Source: Myoxocephalus aenaeus (Eukaryota; Chordata; Actinopteri; Perciformes; Cottidae). Taken from it: 64,000 nt of DNA. Shown here in pieces: positions 24,174-35,427 of the stretch. How positions within the stretch are numbered: the first letter of the stretch is position 1; each line of letters begins with the position of its first letter. Made by a program: the position numbers and the translations under genes. The DNA is taken from contig JBAMJR010000161.1 in the NCBI GenBank assembly GCA_038501785.1, positions 2,814,501-2,878,500 of the forward strand, given 5' to 3'. The notes beneath the pieces are model-generated. The model did not search any database. It was not told where the DNA came from and worked only from the letters and a program-made list of their open reading frames with translations.

Positions 24174-24834
24174 GAATATGGCACCACACCAGTGTTACAA
24201 GATGGTGCTAATGATCAACATAGGGACATATATTGGGATTGTATATTAATCAGATTTGCATACAATATCATCCAGTATTTTACTGCCATATAAACAAAAA
24301 ATATGAGTACACTATTTGAATGTGATCAATAACTCTAATCTTACTGAAGTATGTTGCTTGTGGGATTCTACATAACACGTATGTATTCATTAATGAGCCT
24401 GGGCCCTAAACAACAGTAGAATGTGACTATAGGCGCAATTTCTCAAATACTCTAGTCATATTTGTGGTGTGTGTGCTTTTCTTGAATATTTAAGGCTACT
24501 ACATTCACTCCATTTACAGCTATAGTATATCTCAAACATAATTGAATGGAATATGATGCATTGTTATAGATATACCCAACTGTATATAAAGTAGTTAAGT
24601 AAGCTGTACCACGACCCGCTGCAACATTCCCATGTTTATTTCTGCATAAGTTTAACATTGTAACACTCACACAGGGAAAACATGTTCTGCATTACTTTTA
24701 ACACTTTATGTGCATTCCATTTAATAATTTTACTTTACTTGACTTCTTACTATTTTTGATGCAAAGTTTTTGTTAAAGGATCTGAATAGGGTGCCTCCAC
24801 AACATACTGCAGTATTTATTGAGTAGTAGCATAC

Positions 24835-24848
24835 GCGCCCTCTGGTGG
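24835..24848 (-). promoter_or_regulatory. strong CTCF-type core between the subclusters
   Basis: GCGCCCTCTGGTGG reads CCACCAGAGGGCGC in the sense direction, matching every position of the CTCF core consensus CCASYAGRKGGCRS. It lies 1.6 kb beyond the stop codon of the alpha/delta-type gene and 3.9 kb upstream of the first gamma exon. Confidence 0.6.
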
Positions 24849-26469
24849 GCGGCTGAAGAAATTGCAGTTGGCTTGGAAAGAACCACTGGTCAAAACAATG
24901 TCAGCACCATGGTCATGGACAGCTCCCAATGCAAACGACCAACATGGTTGAATAGTTGCTGTAACGGATCAAACGGAGCAGATTTTATGTATTTTATGAC
25001 CATTATGTCTTCACGAATCACAACACAACAATGTCACTACAACATCCACGTTTAAAAGATACCAAAATTCGAGTTTGCCCATTTCATTCTAGCCGTATCC
25101 ATGAATTCAGTGTCTCTGAATGACTTTTGTTTAATGATCCTAAATAAAATAAAAATGTTTTTACTTTTAAACTTTTCTTTTAGCAAAGAGCACAAAGAAT
25201 TATCATACACTTCTATTTTAGGAACATAGCTCCATTCCTCACTCATCTGAAATTAAGCCAAGCTGACCTAAATAGGGCTGCCCCTTCAGCCATCCCCATG
25301 GATCACCTTACCGCAGAGAAGGTTAGCCTGCTCCCATCCATGCTCTCTACGGACACCCGTTTCCTTATTAACTGAATTATTTTCAGTCTGAGCCATACAA
25401 CGACCTAATTACCCTACTCATTTCTGGCCGGTGGCCAGCTCTCATCTGTTGATAGTCGGACCTAATTCCCTGAGAAGTAAGATGTAAAAGGGCACAGAGA
25501 GAAAAGTCACAGGCCCTCTAGCTCACATCCAGGTATGGCATTTGGAGCTGAGCTCCCCCTCCCCGGATGCTGTATTCGTGTTCGTGGTCTTAATTAAAGT
25601 GATATTTCGAGAGAGGAGGTTCTGTTTGTTCAGTTAATGAACCCCACATATTCTCCGCGGGCAAATGGAAATGCAAGCACTCCAATTAGCATATGTTAGC
25701 ATTTTACAATGTTTATTCCTCACTGTGAAAAACAGCTTACCAAGGCGAAAAGCTTTCCACCCGTGTAAGAGTAGATGTGGAACTTTATCCAGCCCAAAAA
25801 TAATTGGCTCAAGCTAATTAAACATACATATGGAAACGTACATCTAAATGCTTTATGCATGCAGATCGACCAAATCAGTAGCATGGGTTGGGTTAGCTTT
25901 GAGTTTTATGAATTACACATGCATGTCTAGGAGTCATGACACAGACCTTGTGAAAAAAATACTTTATTTTCATAAATGTATACAGTACATGTGTGGGGAA
26001 AAGCCCCCTTCTTTACAATTGTCTGCATCGTGTTGCAGCTTGCATATACATTATTATATTCACACAAGCTCAGCAAACTAACATATACAAAAAGAAAACA
26101 CTTTTTTCGTTTCATAAAACCAAAAATATAAATTCATGAGGGTGTGCAAAAGTATTGTCCACTAATGCTTTTTCAAAACATTTTGGATGTAATTGTGGCT
26201 CCAGTTTGATTGTCTAAATAATAATAATATTAACGATAATAGGCATACATTGATCATGTTGCAGTGGCGTGTCACATAAATAGCCATCAGATTTCATTTC
26301 CCTCCAGCATTTTAGCCAAAATGGATTATTCATTCAATATTTATCTTGTGTTATTTTCCTCCAACTTGTGAATCATATGTTCATTAATCAATGCGCTGAA
26401 TGTTCTCTGCCTCTTTTTATATTAGGTTATACGTCATTTTAATAATCAATTCAGACAGCCATTGAAAAG
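24849..26469. other. intergenic sequence and probable 3' UTR of the alpha/delta-type gene
   Basis: No coding sequence was recognised. The stretch at 25250-25620 is complex, non-repetitive and rich in TTAATT/TAATTA homeodomain-type words, so it could be conserved non-coding DNA. The right part should be the 3' UTR of the gene ending at 26470. A sense-strand AATAAA is at 25963-25968. Confidence 0.4.
25963..25968 (-). terminator. candidate polyadenylation signal
   Basis: TTTATT on the plus strand is AATAAA in the sense direction, about 500 nt after the stop codon at 26470. Other AATAAA hexamers lie further on, so the choice is uncertain. Confidence 0.25.
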
Positions 26470-26864
26470 TCAGTCATTGTACAGGTCATTATTTATAATC
26501 GCAGCCTCTCCCTGGGGGGACATCTGAAGACGTCGCCTCTTTCCAAAGGTGGAGAAGGAATTGTGGACGTCCAGCTCGCTTCGCTGCACTGTGGGCCTCA
26601 GGGTGCAAAAGCCTGATGGTGTCCCAGGGATGTACACATTGTGGTGGTAGTCAGGTGGTGGGTGTGGGTGTGGGTGAGGGTGTGGGTGTGGGTGGGGTGG
26701 GATGTGAGGGTGAGGTGGGATTTGAGGGTGGGGGTGGGGTGGGATGTGAGGGTGGGGGTGGGGGTGGGGTGGGATCGATGGCTGCTGTTGTTGGGGAGGA
26801 GGTGTGCACCGAGGAGTCCAGGGGCGAGAGGGGATCCCACTGGTCGAAGGAGACATCTTATAGT
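26470..26864 (-). CDS. alpha/delta-type protocadherin, constant exon 3 (C-terminal)
   Basis: The final coding exon. The acceptor CATACAG precedes 26864, entry is phase 1 (completing an aspartate codon), and the stop is TGA at 26470-26472. It codes DYKMSPSTSGIPSRPWTPRC, a PPPQQQQP stretch, a 41-residue Pro-His tract (26653-26775), then NVYIPGTPSGF and NSFSTFGKRRR, ending INNDLYND. The IPGTPS and FxTFGK motifs correspond in order to IPGSPA and FITFGK in mammalian alpha constant exon 3, which supports the alpha-type call. This is cytoplasmic sequence. The usual lysine-rich end of the mammalian tail is reduced to one KRRR patch. Confidence 0.85.
26653..26775 (-). repeat. coding (His-Pro)-rich repeat in constant exon 3
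   Basis: Imperfect repeats of PPHPHPHPH, PPHPHPQ, PPHPH and PP(HP)6, separated by isoleucines: 41 residues with 14 histidines. The plus strand reads as GGGTGT and GGGGGT units with many G-runs. Repeats of this kind often vary in length between individuals. Confidence 0.9.
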
Positions 26865-27182
26865 CTGTATGACATAAAGGAGGAGAGAGGAGAGGATAAG
26901 CAAATATATTCAATATTGACTCAGGACTGTAGGGATATTTTCACTCTCATAGCACTTCTCTGAAACTAAGTTTAGTGCTTTGTAGTCAGGACAATAAACA
27001 ATGACGACTGCAACAAAAATAAATGGAGCCATAATGATGAGTATCAAAAGTACTGGAGATGAATTAAGAATGTACCAACAAACCAATTAGGGAACAAAAG
27101 AAAACAGAAGGGCATTCCATAAATGCATATGTAACGTGTTGATGAAGGCTCTCGGTGGTCCACTGTGTTTGGCCTCTCTTAC

Positions 27183-27304
27183 CTTTCACCCCTCTAGTAC
27201 CCCAGGTCCAGTATTGTCCAGGCGCCATGGATGTGACATAGTTTTCTGGGTCAGCATGCATGGCCTTACGCATGAGGGTGCCATCCATGTTGATGGAGTT
27301 ATAA
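27183..27304 (-). CDS. alpha/delta-type protocadherin, constant exon 2
   Basis: A 122-nt exon with acceptor TTTCCAG and donor GTAAGAG, in phase 2, out phase 1. It completes a serine, then codes the 40 residues YNSINMDGTLMRKAMHADPE plus NYVTSMAPGQYWTWGTRGVK. Phases match constant exons 1 and 3 exactly. The YWTWGT segment sits where the mammalian alpha tail has SWTFKYG. Confidence 0.88.
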
Positions 27305-27436
27305 CTGGAAACAAGATATGAAAACATACTTTACTCGTATGTAAATGCAATGTAGTATATCCATTTTAACACGAGTGATCTTCAGCTCATTATAGAGCAT
27401 TGTATGCGTTCGTACAATTGGTTTGGTTGAGTGCAA

Positions 27437-27463
27437 AGGTCAAAGGTCAAAGATCAAAGATTA
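27437..27463 (+). promoter_or_regulatory. DR1-type nuclear-receptor element in a constant-region intron
   Basis: AGGTCAAAGGTCA at 27437-27449 is a perfect direct repeat with one-base spacing. It is followed by two decayed copies (AGATCA, AGATTA) on the same 7-nt period. DR1 sites bind RXR, HNF4 and COUP-TF type receptors. It starts ten nucleotides inside the 169-nt intron between constant exons 1 and 2. Confidence 0.4.
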
Positions 27464-27473
27464 AAAATGGTAC

Positions 27474-27532
27474 CTTTTAATGGAGGAGTTCTGATTTTTC
27501 GTGAGAGTCCAGTCTGTATTCGGCTGCTTCAG
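27474..27532 (-). CDS. alpha/delta-type protocadherin, constant exon 1
   Basis: A 59-nt exon with acceptor TTTTCCCTGCAG and donor GTACCA, entering phase 0 and leaving phase 2. It codes LKQPNTDWTLTKNQNSSIK plus two bases. The QPNTDW motif is the hallmark opening of clustered Pcdh constant regions (QPNPDWRYS in alpha, PPNTDWRFS in gamma). The small exon size also fits the known first constant exons. Confidence 0.9.
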
Positions 27533-28962
27533 CTGCAGGGAAAACAACATGCCACATTTAATTTCCAGTTTCTAACATCAACAACAAATTTCACATTTTG
27601 AAATCCCCATGTGAAGGCACATAATAGTGCAATGTCACCGTCCAGGTCTATTTTGAGAAATGTCTCTCTTCAAAGTGCGTCTCAATCAAACCGGTCTTGA
27701 TAACAAACGACGCCTGTTCGTCCTATCCTCTTGGATCAGTAGAGGTCAGCGATAATTGACATGAGGAGCAGTCTATCTTTGTGCCTGTCCTGAAATGGAG
27801 ACATGCCTCATGTCGCACGGACCGCGGCTGCCGCCCTGTGGACGTTTGGTGTAACAGAATGAGAAAGAGCGGAGGTGATGTTGCCTTCAGCTACGATTGT
27901 CACTTAGTTTCGCTTGTATCGTATGTGGCGCAGCGTGAGAGGTGAATGAGAGCACCCGAGAGATATTTATTCCCGGTCTGAGTTTCATAGTGTTGATTCT
28001 ACGCTCTATTAATTCTGTTAAAGTTGTTAACACGGAGAATGCGACGTAAGCGTATTATTAGAATCGGTATTCAAAATACACTCCCCGCCAACAACGCACA
28101 AAACCAATTAGAACCCCACCGGGATGAAACGAAACATGATTTTAATCTTCAAAGGAAACCGTGCCAGGGAGGAAATTAAGAAAATTACACACGTCATTGT
28201 TTTGTGGATTTTATGCATCATTTTTACATTAATATTTGCCTGATGCTCCTCGAGCAAGGTTTTTAATTAAAAGTCTCTTAGAAAACCTTGAAAAGTTTGC
28301 GGTCCTCGCAGCTGTATATGTGCAACAGCACAACCCTGAGAGCTCGCTCAACACGCGCGCATACACACACACACCGACGCACGCGCGCACGTGCACGCAC
28401 CTGTCCTGCGTGTTTTATACGCTTGAATGTTTGTTTAATCTCTCGTTTCACCTTCAATCCATCAATCCATCAATCTAAGATGTCCTATGTACTTTCCTTT
28501 TTTTTGTACTGCTCAAATAGTTTAATTGAGATTTGTCTTTGAGATTTAATGTGTCACAGACAAACTCACACCGACTCATGTGCACGCTGAGGCGCACACC
28601 GGGTGAATTAAGGGAACCAATTAACGACGGGAAGGACACTTTCTCCCGAAGGAGCATATAGCTGCAGGCAGAACAATCACCGTGACCTCGAAATCCCTCT
28701 TGTGGCCAGAGGTGCATGTGCCAGTGACCGAACTGACATTTATCAGTTTGCCTGATGGAGACATGGTATCATGGCTCTGAGTGTTTGTCCCTCTGCGTTG
28801 TGATGAGAATAGGGAGGTAAGTGACGATGAGCAGTACGTACATATTGGTCTGCTGACCCGTCTATTGGAATTAGAAAACACTAGACGTCCTGCCTCTGTA
28901 AAATCCCCTTTCTCCTCGTCTCCCTTCCCCTCCTTTCTCCCACCTTGCTCGACAAATATGAA

Positions 28963-29017
<55 letters not shown>

Positions 29018-30043
29018 ATCTCTCTCTCTCTCATTCAGAGGACAACATCGGGGCCGATCTACAGGCGCCCCACGTCTCAGTCCCGCCATGTCCTTGCCCC
29101 CTCCCCTCTCGATGTCCTCCGCTGTCTCCCCAAAACCGTCCATTTGCCATTTTTCATCAATAATGGACAGCCCCCCCTTGCGAATAGGCCAATGCCACAT
29201 TGTGTGTAGTATAATGGCCGTGCCTGTGCCCTTGAGGCATAGTTAGTGAGTCATAGTCTGTCCTATATTGTTAGTTTGAGGACACGAAGGCCTGCCGCAA
29301 ACCCGACCGGTCGAAAAAGAATTGTCTGAACCCAAGACAGATGCATTCCAATAACTGCCATTCACCTTGTCCGATATAACCTTGACTTTTTGTCCAGACT
29401 CAGGTAGATGTGCTGGAAGCAGGTGTGTGTTCCCTCTCGTGGGGGGGGGTATGTGCACTGGGTGATGAATTAATATCCGAGGTCACAAACTATTATAATT
29501 AAGTTAATCAATTATTATTAAAGTATTTTTTCCACATTCGCAAAAAAACGTGTCGTGAAGACTGCAGAGGAGTCAACTTGAACTACATCTCCTCTTCCTC
29601 TCGCACAGTAATTGATATCTCACTTCCTTCCAAACAGATGATAAGACACGGTGTGTGCACAGAATACGCTCCTTTAGATGAGGCTTTACACCTTCATTAC
29701 CATGTCAATTAGAATGTAATCTCACGTCGTCTCATATCATTTCCCGGGTGCAAAACATTACCATAGGCACTTGGGATGCATTATTACCATGATTATAAAA
29801 ACAGTCGAGGCAACGTGCTGTGTTGTGCACTTATTAAGAAGAGAGAGAAGACAATAAAAGCTTTGCTCAGTTTTTGCGTAAATAGTTTAAATCTGTCTGT
29901 ATGTGTGATTTGACCTTCATGGGCGAATGTCACATGTTATCAGATAGACCACTGAGACGGCTTTTGGCTGTGGCAGTGAGTGAACCAGATGTGTTTAAAT
30001 GAATAACATAAGCTTCTTGCGTCTCACGCTGTTTTCACTGTAC
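27533..30043 (-). other. intron between variable-type exon and constant exon 1
   Basis: About 2.5 kb. It holds a (CT)n repeat at 28966-29032, a CpG- and CGCGCA-rich patch near 28350-28400 and a short CAATCCAT repeat near 28455. No other coding exon was recognised. In mammalian alpha clusters the corresponding intron region can hold enhancers; none can be identified here by eye. Confidence 0.7.
28966..29032. repeat. (CT)n microsatellite
   Basis: A polypyrimidine tract with two interruptions, inside the intron. Confidence 0.97.
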
Positions 30044-32566
30044 CTCGTTTGGAGTAGTTGCTCCATTGTTCACAGATGCGCTCCGGCTCTGCGCGTTCCA
30101 CGAGTTTTCTGCGCTTTTCGCCTCGTTGTTCCTCGGCGTGCTGCCGGGGCTGCACGGCTTCAGAAACATGAAGTCACTTTTGGCAGACTCGGGAGTCAGG
30201 CACACTTTATAACAATATGACTGGGAGAGACTGCTGTTTCCATTCACCTCCATACAGTTCGTGGGCACTTTGGCCGCGGAGGAAATCTGCAGGTTGAGGT
30301 TGGATTTTTTGAAGACCTCCGGAGGCGGATCGGGCTGAAACCCCCCACAACAGCAGCAGGCGAGCGGGGGGAGGTTGTATCCGCTGAGGGTTTCCCTGTC
30401 CTTGTAGCACTTGACTGCGGCGAGCACAATTATAGCCACAAGGAATATTAAAGATATTGTGCTCAGCGACACGATTAAGTATAGAGCGAGGTTCGATGGG
30501 GGCTGTGGGCTGAGCGTGAGGTCTCCGAAATCTGACAGGGACTCGGGCACGCTGTCGACCACTGTGAGGACAATGGAGACCGTGGCAGAAAGCGGCGGCT
30601 GCCCGTTGTCCTTGACTAATATCACCAGCCTTTGCCTTGTTACATCTTTTTCCAGGAGCCGGCGAATAGTCCGGATTTCGCCCGTGTACAGAGCCACGCT
30701 GAACAGCCCCGCGTCCGTCGCCTGCAACACCTGATAGGACAGCCGTGAGTTCTGCCCCGCGTCCGCGTCGAGCGCCGTTATTTTGGTAACCAGATACCCG
30801 GCGTCTACTAACCGCGGAACCACCTCTGTGGCCACGGAGCCGTTTTTGGGGAGCGGGGACACGATAACAGGTGCATTGTCGTTCTGGTCCAAGACAAAGA
30901 CGTTGACTGTGATGTTATTGGCGAGAGGGGGGAAGCCAGCGTCCTGCGCCTGGACCAGGATCTGAAAGTTTCTAAGTTGCTCATAATCAAAAGAACGCAG
31001 TGCGTAGATATTCCCGTTGTCAGAGTTGATTGAGACATAAGTGGACACGGGCATGCCCTGAATCTGACCCTCGAGAATAGAATAAGACAGATAGGCGTTC
31101 TGGTTCGAATCGGGGTCGAAGGCAGTTACAGAGCAAATGGAAGCGCCCGGGGCATTATTCTCGGTCACATAAACTGTGTATGAAGGTTGAGAGAACCGCG
31201 GGGGGTTGTCATTAATGTCAGACACTTGGACGAGGATGGTTTTCCTGGTGGAAAGCGAAGGAGAGCCCAAGTCTCGGGCTGTTAGGGTGATGTTGTACTC
31301 GGACACCGCTTCCCGGTCCAGAAACTCGCTTGTCACCAGAGTATAATAGTTTTTAAAAGATGAATGGAGCTGAAAGGGAACGTTGCTTGGAATTTGGCAA
31401 TCAACGTTTCCGTTCTCTCCCGAGTCCCGGTCCATAACACTGATGACAGCTATCACCGTGCCCGGTGGCGCGTCTTCCTGGACAGGAGTGGACACTGATG
31501 TGAGGATGACTTCGGGCGCGTTGTCATTCACATCCTGGATGTCTACCAGCACTTTGCTGTGCACAGCCACAGCCGAGGGTCCCCGGTCCTTTGCTTGCAC
31601 ATACAGCTCATACACACTGGCTTTCTCATAGTCCACAATGCCCTTCACTCGGATTTCCCCCGTGTACGGGTCCACGCTAAACAGCTCGCGCACCTTGAGG
31701 GGTGCGTGCCCGCTAAAAGCGTAGGTCACCTCTCCATTGGAGCCCTCATCCAGGTCCGTGGCGTTCAGCTTCAGCACCAGCGTCCCCCTCGGTGCGTTCT
31801 CCACCAGACTCGCCCGGTAGACTGAGCGGTCAAATACGGGCACGTTATCGTTGGCGTCTAGCACGGTGATGGTTATCAGTGCTGTGCCGGAGCGTTCCGG
31901 TGACCCCCCGTCAAAGGCAGTCAGAACCATTTCGTGCCTTTTCTGCTGTTCCCGGTCCAGCGGGGTGTCCAGCACGAGCTCAGCAAACTTGTTTCCATCA
32001 TTACGCGTCTGGATATTCAGTACAAAGTGCTCGTTTGCGCTTAGCTGGTAGGAGCGCAGAGAGTTGGTGCCCACGTCCTGGTCCTGCGCGCTCTCTAACG
32101 GGAAGCAGGAGCCGGGCGCAGCCGACTCTGTGATGTCAAGATTAAACTCGCTCCATGGGAAACTGGGGGAGTTGTCATTCACATCTAAAATCTCCACTTC
32201 CACTCTGTACAGTTCTAATGGGTTTTCTATAACCACTTGTAGGTGTAAAAAACAGCTCGGGCTTCGTTCACACAGGTCCTCTCTGTCCATCTTTTCGTTG
32301 ACGAAGAGAATGCCATTCTCCAAGTTCACTTCTAAATACTGCCTCTTTGCGCCGGAGACTATTCGAAAGCGACGTGCTGACAACTTGGCCACATCCAAGC
32401 CCAGGTCTTCGGCGATGTTGCCCACAAAAGCTCCGTGCTCCAGCTCTTCGGGAATGGAGTACCGAATTTGCGCAAGAACCAGGTCCACAACACACGCACA
32501 CAGAAGTAGACATACAACCAGCCCAGTCACCGGCACCCAGCTGCCTCTGGAGAGTATGTGATCCAT
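30044..32566 (-). CDS. alpha/delta-type protocadherin, large variable-type exon
   Basis: An 841-codon exon, phase 0, ending ATTPNE before a GTACAG donor. Signal peptide MDHILSRGSWVPVTGLVVCLLLC, then QIRYSIPEELEHGAFVGNIA opens EC1 (CX5C loop, LCERSPSC). Six cadherin repeats follow with linkers DVNDN, DANDN, DVNDN, DINDN and DQNDN, then a membrane segment (LYLIVSLSTISLIFLVAIIV). The tail of about 125 residues has an ACCCCGGF cysteine cluster, possibly acylated, and YCYKVCLTPESAKSDFMFLK, a motif shared with the C-type clustered genes and with PCDH10-like delta-2 protocadherins. It has its own downstream constant exons; joined, they give about 1,032 residues. Its sequence is clearly unlike the gamma array and far more GC-rich. 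It could be the last (C-type) exon of an alpha set, or the single member of the fish delta subcluster. Confidence 0.93.
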
Positions 32567-32672
32567 TTCAGCGGCGTGCGTAAAATCACCTCATACAGAC
32601 ATCGTTCGCCTTCTCCTTCTACTTTAGGTTACAGCTAAAAAAAAAAGAACAAAAAAAGAAAAAAAAGTGAAT

Positions 32673-32690
32673 AAAAGCAGCGCCTTTCCC
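32673..32690 (-). promoter_or_regulatory. candidate Pcdh conserved promoter element of the alpha/delta-type gene
   Basis: AAAAGCAGCGCCTTTCCC (sense GGGAAAGGCGCTGCTTTT) lies 107-124 nt upstream of the ATG. It shares AGCAGCG and GCGCC with block A of the gamma promoters. Confidence 0.45.
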
Positions 32691-32915
32691 AAATTAACTA
32701 AATAAATATATCTTCAGAACTAAGTTTGTAACATGTGCGGAGAAGTTTACAGGAGGGGATGAGAGAGGAGAGGAGAGTAAAAGCACCTCTCTCTCTCTGT
32801 GTTGTGCTCCACGCGCAACACTGGTAGTGTGGAGAGGCTCGCGCTTTGATTTTTCCAGTGTATTAGACACTCCGAGGAGCTGGTGGGGAGGCGTGTGTGT
32901 GTTTGTGTGTGTGGG

Positions 32916-32918
<3 letters not shown>

Positions 32919-32950
<32 letters not shown>
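32919..32950. repeat. (GA)n microsatellite
   Basis: A pure GA tract about 350 nt upstream of the alpha/delta-type start codon. Confidence 0.95.
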
Positions 32951-32953
<3 letters not shown>

Positions 32954-33991
32954 GGAGGGGGTGGACGTAGCTTCTCGCTGCTCCGTATTGGAGGACGCCG
33001 ACGCAAAGTGCGACTCTAATTACTGTAGACGTTTAACCCTTTCGCATCCTCGTGTCTGTTCCTCTGACCCACTAAAGAGACGAGAAGGCGTACATTTGAC
33101 ACCAGACGTCAAAGGCAGATTTGGATTAGGGGACAAATAGTGTTGTGGGTGTCGTTGTCTAGGCTGCATTTACCAGATGAGGATGGACAAGGATTTGTCT
33201 TGGTGACCACATAGCCTATATAGGCCCATGGCTGATGTGGTAGCTAACATTATTGTTCTTTGATTCGTGATGACCCCCGTTATAATAACAGAGACATTTA
33301 AACTTTTCCTCCATGGTTCCACTATTACATTTTGCAATGCAGAAAACAAAAACAAATACACTGGCCAAAGTGCTCATTCTCTGTGCCTCAAATGGGCCAG
33401 TGGCCACTGCCAGTGGGCACCTGGGATTCTATAATGTTTATTAATGAGAGCCCTTTGAAGATGAATGCCAACACTGCAAAAAGCAGTCCCATTCATTAAT
33501 AATCTCACACGAAATTGGGTTTTACAAAAAGAATCTTTGATGGGTCCGGATTTTTACTTCAATCAATATTTAAACGAATACATTTAGTGCTGAAATTGAT
33601 TACAGTGGCTATCACGAGCGGGTTTATGCGCTTTACACGACTTTAATTCACTTAAGTAGGCCTGAACACGTATCAACACAATCAACATAAAAGCAATGTC
33701 ATAAAGCCTTAATCTTGTCTCTAATCAGGTATTATAGTTGGGATTAGATGCATAGGTGATGTGTTTACAGTTTCAGATGACAAGGGCGAGCCTGGTGATG
33801 TGATGTGTTCAAGCACTAGAAGATATCATGTATCCTATAAGTGACTTCAGTAGATCAAAGTACTACTACACTGAGCAGTGTAGTTTTCGTAGGACAAAGA
33901 GGACAACTCTGGCCTCTTTAGAGTCCGGCACATGTTTGTGCAGATCTAATCTTTTCCCTGTTAATCCTGGTCAGTTAGACAACCACTGAAC

Positions 33992-33994
<3 letters not shown>
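32951..33994. other. upstream flank without recognised genes
   Basis: Non-repetitive sequence upstream of the alpha/delta-type gene. No further variable exon was seen. Confidence 0.55.

Positions 33995-34075
<81 letters not shown>
33995..34075. repeat. (GA)n microsatellite
   Basis: About 40 uninterrupted GA units, a long polypurine tract. Confidence 0.97.
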
Positions 34076-34077
<2 letters not shown>

Positions 34078-35413
34078 TAAAGGATGCCTTTGTGTATTCG
34101 GGTTCGTCTCTAGACAGACACGAGTGGCATCCTAATGTAAAACGGTGGCTTGAAATCTGAAAGTCTCTTCTTGGGACTGACGACACCGCCTTGGCCCCCG
34201 GGCAACGCTGAGCTTGTTAGCTACTGAAGAAGAAGAACAAGTGCGAGAGCGAGATGAGAGAGAAAGAACAAGAAACAAACATTTCTACTTCCTAGGGCAG
34301 CATTTTCTTTTTCACTAGACGTTACATTTGCTGGTGAACTGCCCGCAAAACCCGAGGACTATACGTCCTTTTGTCGAAAATAGTGTTAATGACTGCGCCT
34401 CTGTGAGGAAACCAAGCGATGTTCATGTCTAAGAATGTACATACTAAAAAAATCAAACGGGGAAGACCTCAACTTGATGGTGGTTGTTTCTGCCATCTCT
34501 ATGTTTAGCTAAGAGAATAATAACTTCAGGAAGAAGGGCATGGATGTAGTTTTTTGTATAATATATGTTCAGTCTGTGATTGAAAGGAACATGAAGGTCA
34601 CACTCATGTTCTTCTGCGTAAAACCTGGAATGTTATTACATTATTAACGGGATCATTGTGGAATAACATGTTACATCACACGTACTTTATGGGAATAAGA
34701 AAGTGTCCTCGACCTGTCTCTCAAATAAGAAGCCCCTGAAATGCAACACCCTCCCCTTTTCAGGAAAAAAAAAAAAAAAACTCAAATCCTCAGGTTTAAA
34801 TAAGCAGAAAACACAATCTGCTTGCAGACTTAACCTCAAGCAGATGGTTAAGCTTCTCCAGAAATGATTACATTTCTGGAAAGGAAAAAAATAAACACCA
34901 CCATGCTTTCCTCTTCTTTTTAATTAACGGAGTGAAGGATTAGCGCGCAGCTATCCGGGATCAACCGTTCTCCGACGGAAGAATACAAATGTTTTGTGAT
35001 AAATAATCCCAAAGCACTCCGGCCGGCGGTCCCTCGGTGCCTGTTACATTAACATGCATTACACGGAGCATTAAGCCGCTCTCATCCGCCGCTATCGCCT
35101 TGCTCACCCCATTGTCCGACAGAAAGACAGCCATTACTTTCTCTGAACCACTGCTCAACGACCCGCTGACCGTGACCTGTTACTCTGCCCTCTGAAGTTG
35201 GGTCACAGGGTGAGAGCGTGGCGGTGGGTGGAGGTGGACTATAGTGGTTGGAAACTTTTAACTCATCATTTATTATTTTCACTCTTAAAAGTCAAGACGC
35301 ATATGTTTCACTTTAAAAAAAAAGAGATTTCAGTTGAGTAGATACAGGCTTACGTCTTATTTGATCCACAATGTTCACGAACCAACTCATTGCATGCTGT
35401 GTGTGATCTTGTG

Positions 35414-35427
35414 GCGCCACCTACCGG
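35414..35427 (-). promoter_or_regulatory. CTCF-like motif
   Basis: GCGCCACCTACCGG reads CCGGTAGGTGGCGC in the sense direction, one mismatch from the CTCF core. Confidence 0.35.

Noticed and set aside
26616..26963. Plus-strand Gly/Val-rich open frames over 26.6-26.9 kb
   Set aside because: They are the complement of the His-Pro repeat in constant exon 3, whose minus-strand frame is supported by splice sites and conserved motifs.
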